A stretch of 64,000 bases of DNA from Paraburkholderia fungorum (GTDB lineage: Bacteria; Pseudomonadota; Gammaproteobacteria; Burkholderiales; Burkholderiaceae): positions 124,001-188,000 of the forward strand of contig NZ_MCAS01000034.1 in the NCBI RefSeq assembly GCF_003610895.1, read 5' to 3'. Made by a program: the position numbers and the translations under genes. The notes beneath the pieces were generated by a model. It was given only the letters and a program-made list of their open reading frames with translations. It did no database searches and had not been told where the DNA came from. This document shows positions 10,309 through 18,416 of the stretch, in pieces; the first letter of the stretch is position 1; each line of letters begins with the position of its first letter.

Positions 10309-10734
10309 GTGCTTGACGCCTTCTACACCGTGGATGAAGCGGCTGATCATCTACGGCTGCACCCCAAAACGATCCTGCGCTTCATCCGTACAGGACGGCT
10401 CCGCGCCACACGCGCTGGAAGGGCTTATCGCATCCTGCGCGTCGATCTGGAAACCTTCGCCGGTGTGCCGCCGGAGCCCGGGAGGAAGCCTGCGGCTGCT
10501 CGCGCAACCTGCGTCGTCGATGTGCCCGACGCGTCGCCGGCGCTCCACCAGTATGTGGCGCGCAGTCTTCAGGCAGCACTCTCGAGTCGTACGACGCCGG
10601 CTCATCCGATTCATTTCGAAACGATCTTCGATCCCGGGCTCCGCCAGTTGAAGGTCGTCATCGTGGCGGTCGCCGGCGACACTGCGGCATTGCTGAGTGC
10701 GCTCGACACGCTGCTGGAATCTTTTCGCCCATGA
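10309..10734 (+). CDS. Helix-turn-helix (excisionase/MerR-like) DNA-binding protein
   Basis: A 141-residue protein with a GTG start at 10309. Residues 1-50 (FYTVDEAADHLRLHPKTILR, then FIRTGRLRATRAGRAYRI) are a classic winged HTH_17 excisionase/MerR-type DNA-binding domain. The C-terminal 80 residues (including a PGLRQLKVVIVAVAGDTAAL segment) look like a small dimerisation or ligand domain and are not recognised. The stop overlaps the next start (ATGA), so it is translationally coupled to the hydrolase. It is probably an autoregulator of the operon rather than a phage excisionase; no integrase is nearby. Confidence 0.8.
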   Translation: MLDAFYTVDEAADHLRLHPKTILRFIRTGRLRATRAGRAYRILRVDLETFAGVPPEPGRKPAAARATCVVDVPDASPALHQYVARSLQAALSSRTTPAHPIHFETIFDPGLRQLKVVIVAVAGDTAALLSALDTLLESFRP

Positions 10735-11606
10735 CCGCGATCTTCAAGTCGGCCCAGGCGGCGCGCAGCGTCATTGCGGCCTATCGGGAAACGCTGAGCT
10801 ACTGGCCGGTTCCTCATAACCACCTTGCGCTGCCGACCCGGCAAGGCGAGACCTTCGTGGTGGCATGCGGTCCCGAGCATGCGCCGCCGTTGTTGCTGCT
10901 GCATGGATCCCAGGCCAACTCGGCGAGCTGGATTCCCTATGTCTCAATGCTGGCGCAACGGTTTCGCGTTTATGCAATCGACCTGATCGGAGAGGCGGGG
11001 CTTAGCGCACCGTCGCGTCCACCGCTGGACAGCGACGCCTACGCCTTGTGGCTCGACGACGTCATGCTCGCGCTCCAGGTGCCGCGAGCCGCATTGGCAG
11101 GTATATCCCTCGGTGCCTGGATGGCGCTGGATTTCGCGATTCGCCGGCCGGCGCGTGTCGAACGGCTCGCGTTGTTTTGCCCGCCGGGTATCGGCGCCCA
11201 AAAACGTTTCCTGCTCAGAGTTGCACCGTTGTTGCTGCTCGGCGCGTGGGGGCGCCGCCGGATCCGCGATATTGTGCTTGGCCCGATGGCCGCCGATCTG
11301 CCGCCCGCAGGCCGTGCCGTTGTGCGCCTGATGGAAACGATCGATCGCAGTTTTCGCCCTCGCCTGGGCAAGATACCGGTTTTCACCGACTCGAAACTAC
11401 GCGCGATCACGATGCCGCTGCTGGTGATCGTCGGCGGTCGCGATGCGCTGATCGATTCGGCGCAAACCCGGCAACGCATGCACCGCGTATTGCCGAATGC
11501 GAAGGTCTGTTTCCTGGGCGATCAACCGCATTTCGTTCGAGGCCAAGGCAGCACGGTGATGGATTTTTTAACCGAAGACATGGACGGATTGCCGTATGAC
11601 GCATAG
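10731..11606 (+). CDS. Alpha/beta hydrolase
   Basis: A 291-residue protein. It has the oxyanion motif LLLLHGSQANSASW, the nucleophile elbow AGISLGAWMAL with the catalytic Ser, the acid in IVGGRDALIDSA and the His in GDQPHFVRG. The order and spacing are canonical for the abhydrolase_1 fold. There is no signal peptide. It overlaps the HTH gene by 4 bases and the DUF4180 gene by 11 bases, so the three proteins are made from one coupled message. The substrate is unknown. Confidence 0.9.
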   Translation: MTAIFKSAQAARSVIAAYRETLSYWPVPHNHLALPTRQGETFVVACGPEHAPPLLLLHGSQANSASWIPYVSMLAQRFRVYAIDLIGEAGLSAPSRPPLDSDAYALWLDDVMLALQVPRAALAGISLGAWMALDFAIRRPARVERLALFCPPGIGAQKRFLLRVAPLLLLGAWGRRRIRDIVLGPMAADLPPAGRAVVRLMETIDRSFRPRLGKIPVFTDSKLRAITMPLLVIVGGRDALIDSAQTRQRMHRVLPNAKVCFLGDQPHFVRGQGSTVMDFLTEDMDGLPYDA

Positions 11607-11994
11607 CAGCCGAAGCGTTGGCCACGAGCGCGTGCTGGTGTACGCGGAGGATGCGCCGTTGCTGACCGGTGAGCACGACGCCAATGCTTTGATCAGCGCG
11701 GCGTGGGAGCATGACGCAACGTGGATAGCGCTGCCGGTCGAATCCTTGCATGACGATTTCTTCCAGCTCGAGACGCGCGTGGCAGGACATGTCGTTCAGA
11801 AATTCATCAACTACGGCCTGAAGGTCGCGGTCGTGGGCAACATCGACGTGTGGCTTGCGCGCAGCGGTGCGCTTCGCGATCTGGTCTACGAAACCAATCT
11901 CGGCCACGCGTTCTGGTTCGTTTCCGATTTCAAGGAGCTGGAACGCCGTTTGACGATGATCTCTGCTTCTACGACGAGACGAACAGTACGCTAA
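11596..11994 (+). CDS. DUF4180 protein
   Basis: A 132-residue protein. The series EDANALI-like (here EHDANALISAAWEHDATWIA), DDFFQLETRVAGHVVQKFIN, LKVAVVGN and the ending LVYETNLGHAFWFVSD is the DUF4180 signature. The family has no known function; members are small cytoplasmic proteins often found beside HTH regulators. It overlaps the upstream hydrolase gene by 11 bases, indicating translational coupling. Confidence 0.82.
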   Translation: MTHSSRSVGHERVLVYAEDAPLLTGEHDANALISAAWEHDATWIALPVESLHDDFFQLETRVAGHVVQKFINYGLKVAVVGNIDVWLARSGALRDLVYETNLGHAFWFVSDFKELERRLTMISASTTRRTVR

Positions 11995-12492
11995 GGTGCT
12001 TTCTCTCGCGGAAGTCGGCTGTTCCGGGTAATGATGCAGATTGATAAATGCTAAGGATTACTGTATTTCAGAAGCTGGCATGAATCTGACGCAGGGCAAC
12101 GAATGCTGAAGGCTAACCTTCCGTGTCGGGCTGGGAGTCGATGGCATCGGGTAAGTCGTTTCGGTCACGCCCATGAACCCAAAGATATCAGACATCCCAT
12201 AACATGGGATGTGAGCTGGACCTCGTCGAAATGACGCTCAAGCAGGAATTCGGTGAGGTTGAAGAATGCGGGCAAATGCGCATCCAATATTTTCTTCGGT
12301 GATTCGCTTTAATTGTATGATAACGTATATCAAAAACTGTGACGAAGCATGATCGCGTCGCGACCAGATACACCGGTTGTTGAGCAGCGCGGCGCCATCG
12401 TATGTGCTGAATCATGCGAGATCGAAGTCTCAGGTTTCAGTTGTTGATGTCGTAAACAAATAGACAAATAATGGCCAACGGGATCGGTAGGT
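11995..12492. other. AT-richer intergenic region ahead of the chemoreceptor gene
   Basis: About 500 bases with no supported gene. It contains the perfect short palindrome described at 12193-12211 and several AT-rich patches (12290-12350, 12430-12480) where the chemoreceptor promoter should lie. I cannot choose a -35/-10 pair with confidence. Confidence 0.45.
12193..12211. repeat. Perfect palindromic element CATCCCAT-aac-ATGGGATG
   Basis: Two 8-base arms with a 3-base spacer. No gene overlaps it, and it is about 280 bases ahead of the chemoreceptor start. The short spacer fits a dimeric regulator site better than an RNA terminator. Confidence 0.5.
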
Positions 12493-14049
12493 ATGCGTAA
12501 TTTGACAATCAGACATAGTCTCCTTGCCGTCCTGCTGCTTTTCGCAAGCATGATTCTGATCGGTGGCGTAGTAGGGGTACTGGCTTTGGGCCGTTCTAAC
12601 GACAACGCCCGGCGTCTGCACGAGATTGCCAGCCAGGAAGTGCTGGTCAACGATGCCTATAAAGACTCCACGCGCACCCGCGCGGCGCTGACGCGCGCCT
12701 ATTCGGCATTGAAAGAGCGCAATGACGAAGTGACCCGCGATTCGGCGCTCAAGAGCGCGGCTTCGACATTGGAGCGTGCCGCTCACGAAACCCAGATGTT
12801 TCGTGATGCTGATAAATTTTCAGGGCAAGACGACGCGCTGAAGCAAAAACTCGTCGATTCCTCCAATGCCCTGGCCACAATTCTGCAGGCTGCATTTGCC
12901 GCCTTGCAGCGGGGTGATACGAATACGTACGTATCGATCAACGATAAAGACATTACTTTGGCTGGCGTCGCCTATTCGGCCAATGTCGAGAAGTTCCAGA
13001 ACCTCGCCGAGACACTTGCCAGGGATTCGGCCGTGCAAGGGGACCGTGAATACACGTGGGTCGCCACGATGGTGGCGGCGGGCGTGGCACTGGCCCTTGC
13101 ATTGATCGTGGCCGCGCATTTCGCGTTGCGCAGGATTGTGGTCCGTCCGCTGCAGCGCGCCTCTGATTTGCTCAACCGTATCGCCGGAAGCGACCTGACG
13201 GTATCGATTCCGGAAGGGGGCAAGAGTGAGCTGGGGCAGCTATTTACGTCGATGTCACGGATGCAGGCGGGTCTCGCGAAGACCGTATCGAATGTACGCG
13301 TGAACTGTGAAGCCATCCACGGCGGTGCGCGCGAGATCGCGGCCGGCAACCTCGACTTGTCGAGTCGAACCGAGCAGCAGTCCGCGTCGCTCGAACAAAC
13401 GGCGGCAAGCATGGAAGAACTGACGTCGACGGTCAAGCAGAACGCCGATCATGCCCGTCAGGCAAGCCGGCTCGCAGCCGACGCGGCAGACGTGGCGCAG
13501 CGAGGCGGCAGCGTCGTGCAGCGCGCAGTGCAAACGATGACGGCCATCACAGCCAGTTCGAACAAGATCGCGGAGATCACCGGGATGATCAACAGCATCG
13601 CATTTCAGACCAATATCCTGGCCTTGAATGCGGCGGTCGAGTCCGCGCGTGCCGGCGAGCAAGGCCGTGGCTTTGCCGTCGTCGCCGGCGAGGTGCGCAC
13701 GCTCGCGCAGCGCAGCGCGGTCGCGGCACAGGAGATCAAGACGCTGATCGCTGCATCGGTCGACGATATCCGCGATGGAAATGAACTCGTTGTTCAGGCC
13801 GGGAAGACCATGAGCGAGATTGTGGGTGCGGTGCAAGGCGTCGCCACCATCATGGCTGAGATTACCTCGGCGACCGTCGAGCAGAGCACCGGCATCGAGC
13901 AGGTCGGGCAGGCGGTCAGCCAGATGGACCGGGTGACGCAGCAGAACGCCGCGCTTGTCGAGCAGGCCGCCGCCGCCGCGAGCGCACTTGAGCAGCAGGC
14001 GCAATCCATGACGGATGCCGTTTCGGCATTCCGCCTCAAGCCGGCCTGA
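12493..14049 (+). CDS. Methyl-accepting chemotaxis protein (Tar/Tsr type)
   Basis: A 518-residue chemoreceptor. The first membrane helix is at about 8-30 and the periplasmic ligand domain at about 31-180, a four-helix-bundle type with conserved RTR near 57. The second helix is at about 183-207, HAMP at about 208-260, and the methylation/signalling coiled coil follows. The hairpin tip FQTNILALNAAVESARAGEQ followed by GRGFAVVAGEVR is the universal CheA/CheW contact. The family's C-terminal NWETF tether is absent; the protein ends in FRLKPA, which is common in Burkholderiaceae. The ligand cannot be predicted. Confidence 0.95.
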   Translation: MRNLTIRHSLLAVLLLFASMILIGGVVGVLALGRSNDNARRLHEIASQEVLVNDAYKDSTRTRAALTRAYSALKERNDEVTRDSALKSAASTLERAAHETQMFRDADKFSGQDDALKQKLVDSSNALATILQAAFAALQRGDTNTYVSINDKDITLAGVAYSANVEKFQNLAETLARDSAVQGDREYTWVATMVAAGVALALALIVAAHFALRRIVVRPLQRASDLLNRIAGSDLTVSIPEGGKSELGQLFTSMSRMQAGLAKTVSNVRVNCEAIHGGAREIAAGNLDLSSRTEQQSASLEQTAASMEELTSTVKQNADHARQASRLAADAADVAQRGGSVVQRAVQTMTAITASSNKIAEITGMINSIAFQTNILALNAAVESARAGEQGRGFAVVAGEVRTLAQRSAVAAQEIKTLIAASVDDIRDGNELVVQAGKTMSEIVGAVQGVATIMAEITSATVEQSTGIEQVGQAVSQMDRVTQQNAALVEQAAAAASALEQQAQSMTDAVSAFRLKPA

Positions 14050-14202
14050 CCCGCACCCGTATTCGGTAAACAGCATCCATCGCGCCCGCGCCGTAGCGGC
14101 CAAGCGTTGCCTGTCGGCCGCTGCTTTGCCGAGAAGGCCGGGCGGCGCGATACGCGATATTCATATTCGACGGATTCAACATCATTTCAACGGAGTGTCA
14201 CG

Positions 14203-15303
14203 ATGAGCGTTAGGGCCACCCTTGTAGCGGCAGCCATCCTGTTTACGGGTGTGTTGGGAGCGGGTGTATCGCAGGCTGCTACGTACGCCTACGTATCGAA
14301 TGCGGACAGCCAGGACATCTCTGTCTTCAGCCTCGACAAATCGAGTGGCGCGCTCGCCGCGGTCGAGACCGTGCCGGTTGGGGGCACCGTCATGCCGATG
14401 GCGCTTTCGCCCGATCATCTTCGGCTCTATGCTGCGTTACGCTCCAAGCCGTATAGCGTGGTGAGCTTCGCGGTCAATCCGCTCGACGGCCGGCTGATCG
14501 AACTTGGCAGGGCGCCGCTGGCGGAGAGCATGGCCTATGTGTCGACGGATACGACCGGTCGCTACCTCTTTTCCGCATCGTATGGCGGCAACCTTCTGGC
14601 GGTGAACCGGATCGCCGCGAATGGTGTGGCGGGCGAAGTTCTGCAGACCATCAAGACCGGCCCAATGGCCCACGCCATTCGCAGTGCACCCGACAACCGT
14701 TATGTTTTTGCGTCAGTGCTCGGCTCGGATGCGTGGTTACGTTTGAAGTTCGATGCGTCAAACGGTCAACTGATCGAAGACGCCACGCCTGCCTATTCGT
14801 TGCCTGAGAAGTCGGGGCCGCGCCACTTTGTGTTCTCGGCGGATCATCGTTTTGTCTATCTGATCGATGAGCTCGACGGCAAGCTGCACGTGCTCGCTTT
14901 CAATAGCACGCGTGACACGGTGAAACCCGTCCAGACCGTTTCCATCCTGCCGCCGGATTTTTCCGGTGACAAACCGTGGGGGGCGGATTTGCACGTCACA
15001 CCAGACGGGCGCTTCCTGTACGCGTCTGAACGCACGTCCAGTACGCTGGCGGCCTATCGGGTGAGCGCGAAAACAGGTGAGTTGACGCGTATCGGCACGT
15101 ATCAGACCGAAAAGCAGCCGCGCGGTTTCAGTATCGATCCGTCGGGCAAGTATTTGCTGGCAGTCGGTCAGCTGTCGTCAAACCTGAGTGCGTACCGCAT
15201 CGACGGCAAATCCGGCGCGCTCTCCACGATTGGACAATACCCCGTGGGTAAAGGGGCGAACTGGGTCGAGATCGTCGAGTTCGAGGGAACCCGCTCGCAG
15301 TGA
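14203..15303 (+). CDS. Periplasmic lactonase / YVTN beta-propeller protein
   Basis: A 366-residue protein from the ATG at 14203, preceded by GGAG. It starts with a signal peptide (VRATLVAAAILFTGVLGAGV, cleaved after SQA). The rest is seven blades of the 6-phosphogluconolactonase (Pgl/YbhE) family with repeated units such as YAYVSNADSQDISVFSLD, HFVFSADHRFVYLIDELDGK and RGFSIDPSGKYLLAVGQ. The signal peptide makes cytosolic 6-phosphogluconolactonase unlikely. A periplasmic sugar-lactonase or binding propeller is the better description. Confidence 0.85.
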   Translation: MSVRATLVAAAILFTGVLGAGVSQAATYAYVSNADSQDISVFSLDKSSGALAAVETVPVGGTVMPMALSPDHLRLYAALRSKPYSVVSFAVNPLDGRLIELGRAPLAESMAYVSTDTTGRYLFSASYGGNLLAVNRIAANGVAGEVLQTIKTGPMAHAIRSAPDNRYVFASVLGSDAWLRLKFDASNGQLIEDATPAYSLPEKSGPRHFVFSADHRFVYLIDELDGKLHVLAFNSTRDTVKPVQTVSILPPDFSGDKPWGADLHVTPDGRFLYASERTSSTLAAYRVSAKTGELTRIGTYQTEKQPRGFSIDPSGKYLLAVGQLSSNLSAYRIDGKSGALSTIGQYPVGKGANWVEIVEFEGTRSQ

Positions 15304-15328
15304 GATTGCGGACACACCATGCCAGGCG

Positions 15329-15355
15329 AGCCCGGGCACGTTCCCTTCCCGGGCT
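15329..15355. terminator. Bidirectional hairpin between convergent genes
   Basis: AGCCCGGG (15329-15336) pairs with CCCGGGCT (15348-15355). It lies between the converging propeller and COG0523 genes. It is GC-rich with no U-tract. Confidence 0.5.
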
Positions 15356-15380
15356 GCGGGCATGTCATGTCTGCGGCGTG

Positions 15381-16580
15381 TCATCCTTGAGGCGGCGTCC
15401 AGTCCGGAAACGGATCGGGAAAGTTACGCCACGCGGATTCCGAACGGGCGAGTTCCTCGTCGCTTAACAGGCAGACATCGAACGACGCGCGCAACGACGC
15501 TTCGTCCATGCCCGTGCCGATCAATACCAGCTCCTGCTGGCGATCCCCGAAGCGCCCATCCCAGCGGCTTCGAATCATTGCCTGCGCCTCGGGGTCCTGT
15601 GGCCACGACTGCTTCGGCACTGCCGCCCACCACGTTCCCGCGCGCCCATGCCGCGAGATCGCGCCGGCCTGTGACCATTCGCCCACGGCGTGATTGCGCG
15701 ACGCGAGCCAGAAGTACCCCTTCGATCGCACCACGCCGGGCCATTCGCGCTGAATCCAGTCGAAGAAACGCTTCGGATGGAAAGGGCGTCGAGCGCGATA
15801 GACAAAGCTGGTGATGCCGTATTGCTCGCTTTCGGGGATGTGCTCGCCGCGCATTTCCTTGAGCCACCCGGGCGCCTGAGATGCGGCCTCGAAATCGAAC
15901 AGACCCGTATCGAGGATCCGGTCGATCGGAACCTGCCCGAAGCGGCTTTGCACGATTGTCGCTCGCGAGTTGAGCACGCGCAGCACACCCTTGAGCTGAT
16001 CGATCTGATCCGCCGTCACGAGGTCTGTTTTGTTCAGAACGATTACGTCGCAGAACTCGATCTGCTCGGTCAGCAGATCGACAACCGTTCGCCGGTCTTC
16101 TTCGCCCATGGTCTCGCCGCGATCGGCGAGACAATCGTGTGAACCGTAATCGCGCACGAAATTGTAGGCGTCGACGACGGTGACCATTGTGTCGAGGCGC
16201 GCGATGTCGGAAAGACTGTGTCCTTCTTCGTCGCGGAAAGTGAAGGTCTCGGCAACCGGCAAAGGCTCCGAAATCCCCGTCGACTCGATCAGTAGATAGT
16301 CGAAACGCTTTTCCCGTGCGAGGCGCTGGATTTCGATCAGCAAATCCTCTCGGAGGGTGCAGCAAATGCAGCCATTGCTCATTTCGACAAGTTTTTCGTC
16401 GATATGTGACAGCTGGCTGCCGCCGTCGCGGATCAGCTGGGCGTCGATGTTGACTTCTGACATGTCGTTCACGATCACGGCCACCCGCTTGCCTTCACGG
16501 TTATTCAGGACGTGGTTCAAAAGCGTGGTTTTACCTGCGCCGAGAAAGCCGGACAGCACGGTGACAGGAAGCTTGTGCAT
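15381..16580 (-). CDS. COG0523 GTPase, zinc-responsive metallochaperone (ZigA/YciC type)
   Basis: A 399-residue protein from the ATG at 16580. The N-terminal GTPase carries Walker A LSGFLGAGKTTLLNHVL (about 9-25), the metal-binding CxCC motif GCICC (70-74) and the G4 motif NKTDL. A CobW C-terminal domain follows, with the FVYRARRPFHPKRFF segment. The family inserts or buffers zinc; low-zinc paralogues are repressed by Zur. A near-perfect Zur box lies 66 bases upstream of the start, placing this gene in the ZigA/YciC zinc-starvation group rather than cobalamin synthesis. Confidence 0.92.
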   Translation of the reverse strand: MHKLPVTVLSGFLGAGKTTLLNHVLNNREGKRVAVIVNDMSEVNIDAQLIRDGGSQLSHIDEKLVEMSNGCICCTLREDLLIEIQRLAREKRFDYLLIESTGISEPLPVAETFTFRDEEGHSLSDIARLDTMVTVVDAYNFVRDYGSHDCLADRGETMGEEDRRTVVDLLTEQIEFCDVIVLNKTDLVTADQIDQLKGVLRVLNSRATIVQSRFGQVPIDRILDTGLFDFEAASQAPGWLKEMRGEHIPESEQYGITSFVYRARRPFHPKRFFDWIQREWPGVVRSKGYFWLASRNHAVGEWSQAGAISRHGRAGTWWAAVPKQSWPQDPEAQAMIRSRWDGRFGDRQQELVLIGTGMDEASLRASFDVCLLSDEELARSESAWRNFPDPFPDWTPPQG

Positions 16581-16645
16581 GGGGGAGGAGCCTCGAAATG
16601 ATGAAAGGCAAGGCGCGTGCATCGACGCGGCCCGGTTGATTTAGC

Positions 16646-16662
16646 ATGTTATAACATAACAT
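16646..16662. promoter_or_regulatory. Zur box upstream of the COG0523 gene
   Basis: ATGTTAT-AAC-ATAACAT is a perfect 7-bp inverted repeat with a 3-base centre. It closely matches the enterobacterial Zur consensus core ATGTTATANTATAACAT. It sits 66 bases ahead of the start codon in an otherwise GC-rich area. Binding by Zur under zinc sufficiency would repress the metallochaperone gene. Confidence 0.8.
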
Positions 16663-16688
16663 TTACAGAATACTCAACCGGCTTCCCC

Positions 16689-16758
16689 AAGCCTCCTGCG
16701 CGGTCGGAAGTCCACGAGGTGTCCAACCTCGTGAATGTGACGACCCCGCAGGAGGCTT
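16689..16758 (-). terminator. Long nested hairpin after the diguanylate cyclase gene
   Basis: The outer arms AAGCCTCCTGCG (16689-16700) and CGCAGGAGGCTT (16747-16758) are 12 bp and perfect. Interior pairs GGTC/GACC and GTC/GAC continue the stem, and the tip is CACGAGGT / ACCTCGTG. It starts 34 bases after the cyclase stop on the minus strand. There is no U-tract, so it could be a Rho-type stabiliser, a double-strand terminator or a structured RNA. Confidence 0.5.
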
Positions 16759-16791
16759 ATCGAACAGCTATGGATCGATCGTGAAATGCTT

Positions 16792-18195
16792 TTATCCGGC
16801 CACCACCCGGTTGCGGCCATCGTGCTTGGCACGATAAAGCCGCTCATCGGCAACTTTCAGGAGGGTGTCGATCGTGTCGCCGTCGCGGCCGAACTCGGAG
16901 ATGCCGACACTGACGGTAACGGCGACAGCGCGCCCGGCTTTGGTATAGAACTCCTCGGTCGCGACAGCGCCCCGCACGCGTTCCGCGATTGAACGCGCCA
17001 CGTCTAGCGCGGCTTTAGGCAGGAGCACCATAAACTCCTCGCCACCGACTCGCGCTACACCTTCGTATGGTCGAATGGCGTCCAGGCATTTCTGTACGAA
17101 TCGCTGCAACACCTCGTCGCCTACCTGATGGCCGTAGTTGTCGTTGATCAATTTGAAGTGGTCGAGATCGAGCGCCAGCAGCGAGAACGGCGCACCCCCT
17201 CGTCTGGCGCGCGCGATTTCCGCCTCCACTTGCTGGATAAACTCGCGCCGGTTCGCGGCGCCCGTCAGCGGATCGGTTGCGGCGAGATGCTCGAGCTTGT
17301 GATTGGTGCGCTGGAGTTCCTGCAGCGCGTTTTCCGTGCGCGCCATCGCCTCGGCGAGGCGCGCTATCAGTTCTTCCTGGCTGTAGATCGTCGAAAAGGA
17401 TCGCGTCGTGCGAAACGCCTGAACGACGCCATAACTCAGCAGGAAAAAACCGGCGGCGAAGATCGCGTGCGCCAGCCACCACATATGATTCCAGGGCTTG
17501 CCGATAATGAATGCGAGGGACGCAAGCGCGAAGGACGTGATCGAGATCCCATAGATCACCATCAGCGGCGAGCGAATGCGCCGCAGCATCAGCACCATGA
17601 CGTTCAGCGTCGAGAAGACGAGCGCTCCACCTTCCATAGATAGCCGCACGGCAAGCTCGCCCGCAATGGGCGAGTTCGCAATCACGCCGACCACCACGTC
17701 GATCAGGACGAACACGGCGATCCACGTGAGCCATGGGCCAGGCTTCGAGCGCTGCTCGGGCGCGTCTGGCGCACGGTGGTATGAAAGCAGTCCGATCAGC
17801 AAAAGCATTGACATCACGAAGCGCGATGCCGGTCCGTAGAGCAGGAATAGCCAGATATTGTGGTGAGCCATACCGGTGAATGCGCCGTGTAGCGCGTAGA
17901 CCAGTACAAAGCCGAGAAAGCCCAAAGTCAGCCAGCGCAGGAGCGGCTCACCCGACGACAGGTAGCAACGCCAGGTCACATAAGTGACGAACAGCCCCTC
18001 GAGCGTTGCCGCTGCGATGGCGATTTCGTGGAATGCATGGTTTTCGAACTTCAGGCTGGGGTCCTGAAAGAAAACCAGATAAATAATCAGGTAGGCGGGA
18101 ATCAGCGCAAAACCAGCAATCAACAAACTCGAGTAGATCCTGGTCACGATCCCGATGACGCGGGGCGGCTCTTCGACTGAGATGGTCGTGCTCAT
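16792..18195 (-). CDS. Membrane-anchored diguanylate cyclase (GGDEF)
   Basis: A 467-residue protein. Seven to eight hydrophobic segments occupy about residues 15-265 (MASE-like sensor), and a short coiled coil (AEAMARTENALQELQRTNHK) leads into a GGDEF domain at about 300-467. The active-site motif is GGEEF at 384-388 (VARVGGEEFMVLLP), so cyclic-di-GMP synthesis is likely. The inhibitory I-site position reads RPYE rather than RxxD, so product inhibition may be lost or weakened. The gene is monocistronic, with a hairpin right after it. Confidence 0.92.
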   Translation of the reverse strand: MSTTISVEEPPRVIGIVTRIYSSLLIAGFALIPAYLIIYLVFFQDPSLKFENHAFHEIAIAAATLEGLFVTYVTWRCYLSSGEPLLRWLTLGFLGFVLVYALHGAFTGMAHHNIWLFLLYGPASRFVMSMLLLIGLLSYHRAPDAPEQRSKPGPWLTWIAVFVLIDVVVGVIANSPIAGELAVRLSMEGGALVFSTLNVMVLMLRRIRSPLMVIYGISITSFALASLAFIIGKPWNHMWWLAHAIFAAGFFLLSYGVVQAFRTTRSFSTIYSQEELIARLAEAMARTENALQELQRTNHKLEHLAATDPLTGAANRREFIQQVEAEIARARRGGAPFSLLALDLDHFKLINDNYGHQVGDEVLQRFVQKCLDAIRPYEGVARVGGEEFMVLLPKAALDVARSIAERVRGAVATEEFYTKAGRAVAVTVSVGISEFGRDGDTIDTLLKVADERLYRAKHDGRNRVVAG

Positions 18196-18237
18196 AGGCC
18201 CGTCTCCGACAAAATCGCTGTGGTCTTTCGCATCGCC

Positions 18238-18261
18238 GGGCGATTGACGCGTGAATCGCCC
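18238..18261. repeat. Inverted repeat upstream of the cyclase gene
   Basis: GGGCGATT (18238-18245) and AATCGCCC (18254-18261) are separated by 8 bases, 43 bases ahead of the cyclase start on the minus strand. It could be an operator for the cyclase or a terminator stem for the upstream UPF0182 gene. Confidence 0.35.
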
Positions 18262-18416
18262 AGCCTGGACACGGCATCATGCTGTCGTACAGCGCCAAGC
18301 ATACCGCGCAGCGCGTACTTGAGCGATAAAAAATGGACCGCGGATGAAATCCTCGCGCATACCCGCGCCAGACATCATGTTGGTGCGGCAGGCCGGGCGG
18401 CGCGATGTGAAATGCA

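Noticed and set aside
10309..10734. A phage excisionase marking an integrated element
   Set aside because: The HTH is excisionase-like, but there is no integrase, attachment site or other phage gene nearby, and it is coupled to a hydrolase gene.
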